Positions 4,995 to 5,309 of a stretch of DNA of 5,309 bases are shown here, in pieces (position 1 is the first letter of the stretch; each line of letters starts with the position of its first letter). Below the pieces are notes generated by a model. The model saw nothing but the letters and a program-made list of their open reading frames with translations, ran no database searches and was not told the origin of the DNA. This stretch comes from Acidobacteriota bacterium (GTDB lineage: Bacteria; Acidobacteriota; Terriglobia; Acidiferrales; UBA7541): assembly GCA_016179005.1 (NCBI GenBank), contig JACOSF010000102.1:1-5309 (forward strand), in the 5' to 3' direction. Position numbers and translations under genes: made by a program.

Positions 4995-5309
4995 TTACAG
5001 ATTGTCCTCGATTGCCTTCGCGTACGTGTCGTGGCCGACGAGGCCGATGAAGCGCTTGAGGATTTTGCCGTCGCGCGAGATGAGCAGGCTGGTGGGCAGG
5101 CCGATGAGCCCGCCGAACTGGTCGGCAACCTTGTCGTTGCCAAGCAGGATGGGATAGTTCACCGGCGTCTGCGTTCCGTTCACGTCGAACCTCTTCTTTT
5201 CAATCCACGGCGCGACCACTTGCCGGCCTTCCTCATCCATGGCCAGGCCCACCATGGTGAAGCCGCGCGCGCCGTACTTCTGCTGGAAGTCGATGAACCA
5301 CGGCATTTC
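4995..5309 (-). CDS. TlpA/ResA-like thioredoxin-fold protein, 3' part
   Basis: C-terminal 104 residues of a thioredoxin-like, probably envelope, oxidoreductase of the AhpC-TSA/Redoxin and TlpA/ResA group, used for example in cytochrome c maturation or general thiol reduction. The frame is open to the window edge. The visible start E-MPWFIDFQQKYGARGFTMVGLAMDE matches the helix just after the WCxxC motif, so the catalytic cysteines should lie a few residues beyond position 5309. The helix-strand pattern, PVNYPILLGNDKVADQFGG, and the cis-proline loop GLPTSLLISRDGKI followed by FIGLVGHDTY are typical. It ends in TAA at 4997-4995. There are no cysteines in the visible part, so activity depends on the missing CxxC. 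Confidence 0.9.
   Translation of the reverse strand, partial: EMPWFIDFQQKYGARGFTMVGLAMDEEGRQVVAPWIEKKRFDVNGTQTPVNYPILLGNDKVADQFGGLIGLPTSLLISRDGKILKRFIGLVGHDTYAKAIEDNL

Overview
The window is GC-rich and comes from a bacterial chromosome. The best guess, by inference only, is an Acidobacteriota (Terriglobia-type) genome or metagenomic contig. Three things point there: a frataxin/CyaY homologue outside an obvious proteobacterial setting, tandem MacB/FtsX-type permeases, and unrelated 7-9 bp tandem repeats scattered over gene edges. No RNA gene, CRISPR array, transposase or phage gene is visible.

Layout. Positions 2-1291 (+) hold the 3' three quarters or so of gltX (glutamyl-tRNA synthetase), whose 5' end lies outside the window. 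Every other gene is on the minus strand. Read in the direction of transcription they are: the 3' part of a TlpA/ResA-like thioredoxin-fold protein (5309-4995); a 197-bp intergenic stretch with a long imperfect inverted repeat; a MacB/FtsX-type ABC permease broken into two frames by a perfect 32-bp tandem duplication (4795-3516); a second, intact permease of the same family (3473-2211); a 120-bp gap with a hairpin and a heptamer repeat; cyaY (2090-1761); and a secreted stand-alone DsbD N-terminal-domain (DsbD-alpha-like) protein (1742-1092). The last of these converges on gltX and overlaps it by 200 bp.

How the genes fit together. The two permeases look like partners of one transporter whose ATPase is not in the window. 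CyaY (iron/Fe-S assembly) and the DsbD-alpha-like protein are spaced as a translationally coupled pair. With the TlpA-like protein they give the minus strand a loose thiol-redox and iron theme, but a shared pathway is not shown.

Most worth checking: (1) the 32-bp duplication that inactivates permease 1, where a slippery-type C AAA AAG at the junction would restore the frame by a -1 shift; (2) the point near 1170 where recognisable GltX and DsbD-alpha sequence stop within a few bases of each other on opposite strands, suggesting a deletion or a false join; (3) short tandem repeats that have become functional parts of genes: the start region and signal peptide of the DsbD-alpha-like protein, and an acidic insert in the GltX zinc loop. 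I see no clearly new multi-gene system here.
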